Source: JBPYFK01 sp051984675
GTDB lineage: Bacteria; Actinomycetota; Actinomycetes; Mycobacteriales; Pseudonocardiaceae
Length of the DNA: 14,988 nucleotides
Assembly: GCA_051984675.1 (NCBI GenBank)
Contig: JBPYFK010000177.1
Coordinates: 1-14,988 of the forward strand
Reading direction: 5' to 3'
Position numbers and translations under genes: made by a program. The number at the start of each line of letters is the position of its first letter. Position 1 is the first letter of the stretch. The notes below the pieces were generated by a model, which was not told the DNA's origin, did no database searches, and worked only from the letters and a program-made list of their open reading frames with translations. Positions 13,605-14,988 of the stretch are shown one piece after another.

Positions 13605-14988
13605 ATGCTGCCCTCTGACCAGGAGCCGTCGCCGGGGCGCTTCGATGCCTCCTCGCCTGCGCCCGAGCCATCCACGTCCGGTAGCCATCCGGGGGTTGGG
13701 GGACAGCCCGGAACGCTGACGCTGCACGAGTTTCTGAGCAAGCTCGTCGCCAGCCCGGATGCCAGGTCTGCGTTCGAAGCCGATCCGCAGGCGTCGCTGG
13801 ACCGCGCTGGGCTCGGGGATGTGAGCGCGACGGACGTGCTGCACGCCACCTCGCTAATGCTCGACTTCGCACCGGTCGAGGTGGTGCGCGACTACGACCG
13901 CTCGCTGCACGGCAGCTTCGAGAAGTTCGTCGCCGCCGGCAGCGGTGGTGACGCCGTCGCGATCAGTGAACTGAACCCCTCCATTCCGCATCACAACGAA
14001 TTGATGGAGCTGAGCATGCTCAAGCACCACGGCGGCGACAATGACGCCCCGAAGCCGGCCCCGAAGCCGGCTGGCGAGCACCACGATGACCACCGGGTCA
14101 ACATCGTGGAGAAGGACTCGCACAACGGCATCGACATCCACGACAACCACGTTCTCAGCCACGACACGCTGAATGTCCTCAGCGGCAACGACGTGGATGT
14201 CGCCAGCGCGACCAGCAACCTCAGCTCGGCGGTGAGCAGCGTGACCACCGCTTTCAGCAACGGCCCCGAGCAACTGCACGAGCTCACGGCTGACCTGCCG
14301 GCGCCAACCAACCTGACCGCGGAGATCACCTCCGCCCTGGGCGCCGTGCCCGGCGGCAACGTCGCGGAGACCGTGACGGACTCGCTGTCCACGGCCGCGT
14401 CCGGTGGCCTGCCCACCCCGGCCGGTGGCCCGGCCGCAGTCGCCGGCGTCGCGGAGACCGCCACCAGCACCCTGGCCAGCGCCACCTCCGGCATCCCGGT
14501 CGTGGGCAACGTCACCGCCACCGTCGCGGGCGCGGCCGAGACCGTCACCAGCACCCTGAGCGGCGCCGCCTCCGGCGGCCTGCCGACCGGGGGCGAGGCC
14601 CCGGCGGCCGCGGTCACCGGCGCCCTGGAAACGGCGACCGGCACCCTGGCCGGCGCCACCTCCGGCGTGCCGGTCGTGGGCAACGTCACCGCTGCCGTGT
14701 CCGGTGCTGCTCAGACCGTGACCAGCACGGTGACCGAGGCGGCCTCCGGCCACCTGCCGACCCCGGCCGAGGCTCCGACCGCGGTCACCGGCGCCATCGA
14801 AACGGCGACCGGCACCCTGGCCGGCGCCACCTCCGGCATCCCGGTCGTGGGCAACGTCACCGCCACCGTCGCGGGCGCCACGGAAACCGGTGCCGCCAGC
14901 CTCAGCGGCGCCGCCTCCGGCGGCCTGCCCAACCCGGCCGAGGCTCCGGCCGCCGTCACCGGCGCGCTGGGCGGCGTGACCTCCGGTC
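13605..14988 (+). CDS. IniB-like protein with N-terminal IniB domain and Ala/Gly/Thr repeats (C-terminus outside window)
   Basis: At least 461 residues are visible and the frame is still open at the window edge. A Pro/Ser-rich leader (1-37) precedes an IniB N-terminal domain (about 38-105: TLHEFLSKLVASPDARSAFEADP, then ASLDRAGLGDVSATDV and APVEVVRDYD). A His/Asp-rich stretch (129-187) follows, then an Ala/Gly/Thr/Val-rich part with three tandem 57-58 residue repeats from residue 284. IniB in mycobacteria is a glycine/alanine-rich protein induced by cell-wall inhibitors such as isoniazid and sits before the dynamin-like iniA and iniC; similar genes may follow outside the window. No signal peptide or membrane helix is seen. 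ATG at 13605 has a near-perfect ribosome site, AAGGAGGTCACC, 9 nt from GGAGG, implying strong translation. Confidence 0.88.
   Translation, partial: MLPSDQEPSPGRFDASSPAPEPSTSGSHPGVGGQPGTLTLHEFLSKLVASPDARSAFEADPQASLDRAGLGDVSATDVLHATSLMLDFAPVEVVRDYDRSLHGSFEKFVAAGSGGDAVAISELNPSIPHHNELMELSMLKHHGGDNDAPKPAPKPAGEHHDDHRVNIVEKDSHNGIDIHDNHVLSHDTLNVLSGNDVDVASATSNLSSAVSSVTTAFSNGPEQLHELTADLPAPTNLTAEITSALGAVPGGNVAETVTDSLSTAASGGLPTPAGGPAAVAGVAETATSTLASATSGIPVVGNVTATVAGAAETVTSTLSGAASGGLPTGGEAPAAAVTGALETATGTLAGATSGVPVVGNVTAAVSGAAQTVTSTVTEAASGHLPTPAEAPTAVTGAIETATGTLAGATSGIPVVGNVTATVAGATETGAASLSGAASGGLPNPAEAPAAVTGALGGVTSG
14454..14969 (+). repeat. Three tandem 171-174 bp coding repeats in the iniB-like gene
   Basis: Units lie at 14454-14627 (58 codons), 14628-14798 (57) and 14799-14969 (57). 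Each encodes ETATxTLAxATSGxPVVGNV, then a second half with ASGGLP and EAPxAVTGAL. Each unit is itself two related halves of about 28-29 residues that share ETxTxTLxxAxSG. Similarity at DNA level is high, so the array grew by recent in-frame duplication. A further partial unit precedes it from about residue 255, and the array may continue past the window. Confidence 0.85.

Noticed and set aside
13854..14753. Minus-strand open frames opposite the iniB-like gene
   Set aside because: The repetitive GC-rich coding strand keeps the antisense frames open. They merely mirror the repeats and lack a credible start site.

Overview
The window is high-GC actinobacterial DNA with dense genes, frequent GTG starts (one TTG) and strong GGAGG ribosome binding sites. 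The pairing of an IniB-type repeat protein with an Hsp70-like ATPase-fold protein and a large LuxR/ATPase regulator is, from memory, typical of Pseudonocardiaceae such as Saccharopolyspora or Amycolatopsis. That genus-level placement is inference; no rRNA or other marker gene is present.

Layout. 1-284: C-terminal end of a YeeE/YedE (DUF6691-like) membrane transporter. 314-1247, minus strand: a DUF899 thioredoxin-like protein preceded by a small secreted peptide. 1376-4260, plus strand: a DUF4331 protein, then an S9 prolyl-oligopeptidase-type peptidase. 4286-5350, minus strand: a compact three-gene operon (degenerate methyltransferase, DUF1059 protein, small ABM-like protein). 5437-6504, plus strand: an Old Yellow Enzyme, closed by a strong hairpin terminator at 6510-6542. 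6553-7730, minus strand: NADPH-dependent FMN reductase and Dps, with three tandem 18-19 bp repeats and a sigma-B/F-like promoter between them. 7920-9161, plus strand: an HSL-family lipase/esterase with an unusual Ser/Lys/Asn-rich tail. 9255-13287, minus strand: a large LuxR-type ATPase regulator and, upstream of it, an Hsp70-like protein with a C-terminal membrane anchor. 13605-14988, plus strand: an IniB-like protein running off the window end, divergent from the Hsp70 gene.

The left two thirds look like accessory redox, stress and detoxification genes: DUF899, OYE, FMN reductase, Dps, hydrolases. The right third is the regulatory half of an iniBAC-like cell-envelope stress locus. Its Hsp70-like protein has lost several residues needed for ATP hydrolysis and carries a transmembrane helix in place of a substrate-binding domain. 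A shared CCCCTA palindrome lies about midway between candidate promoters for the two divergent transcripts, which suggests that the LuxR-type ATPase controls both sides. This is the most interesting part of the window. No tRNA, rRNA, CRISPR array, insertion sequence or phage gene was recognised.
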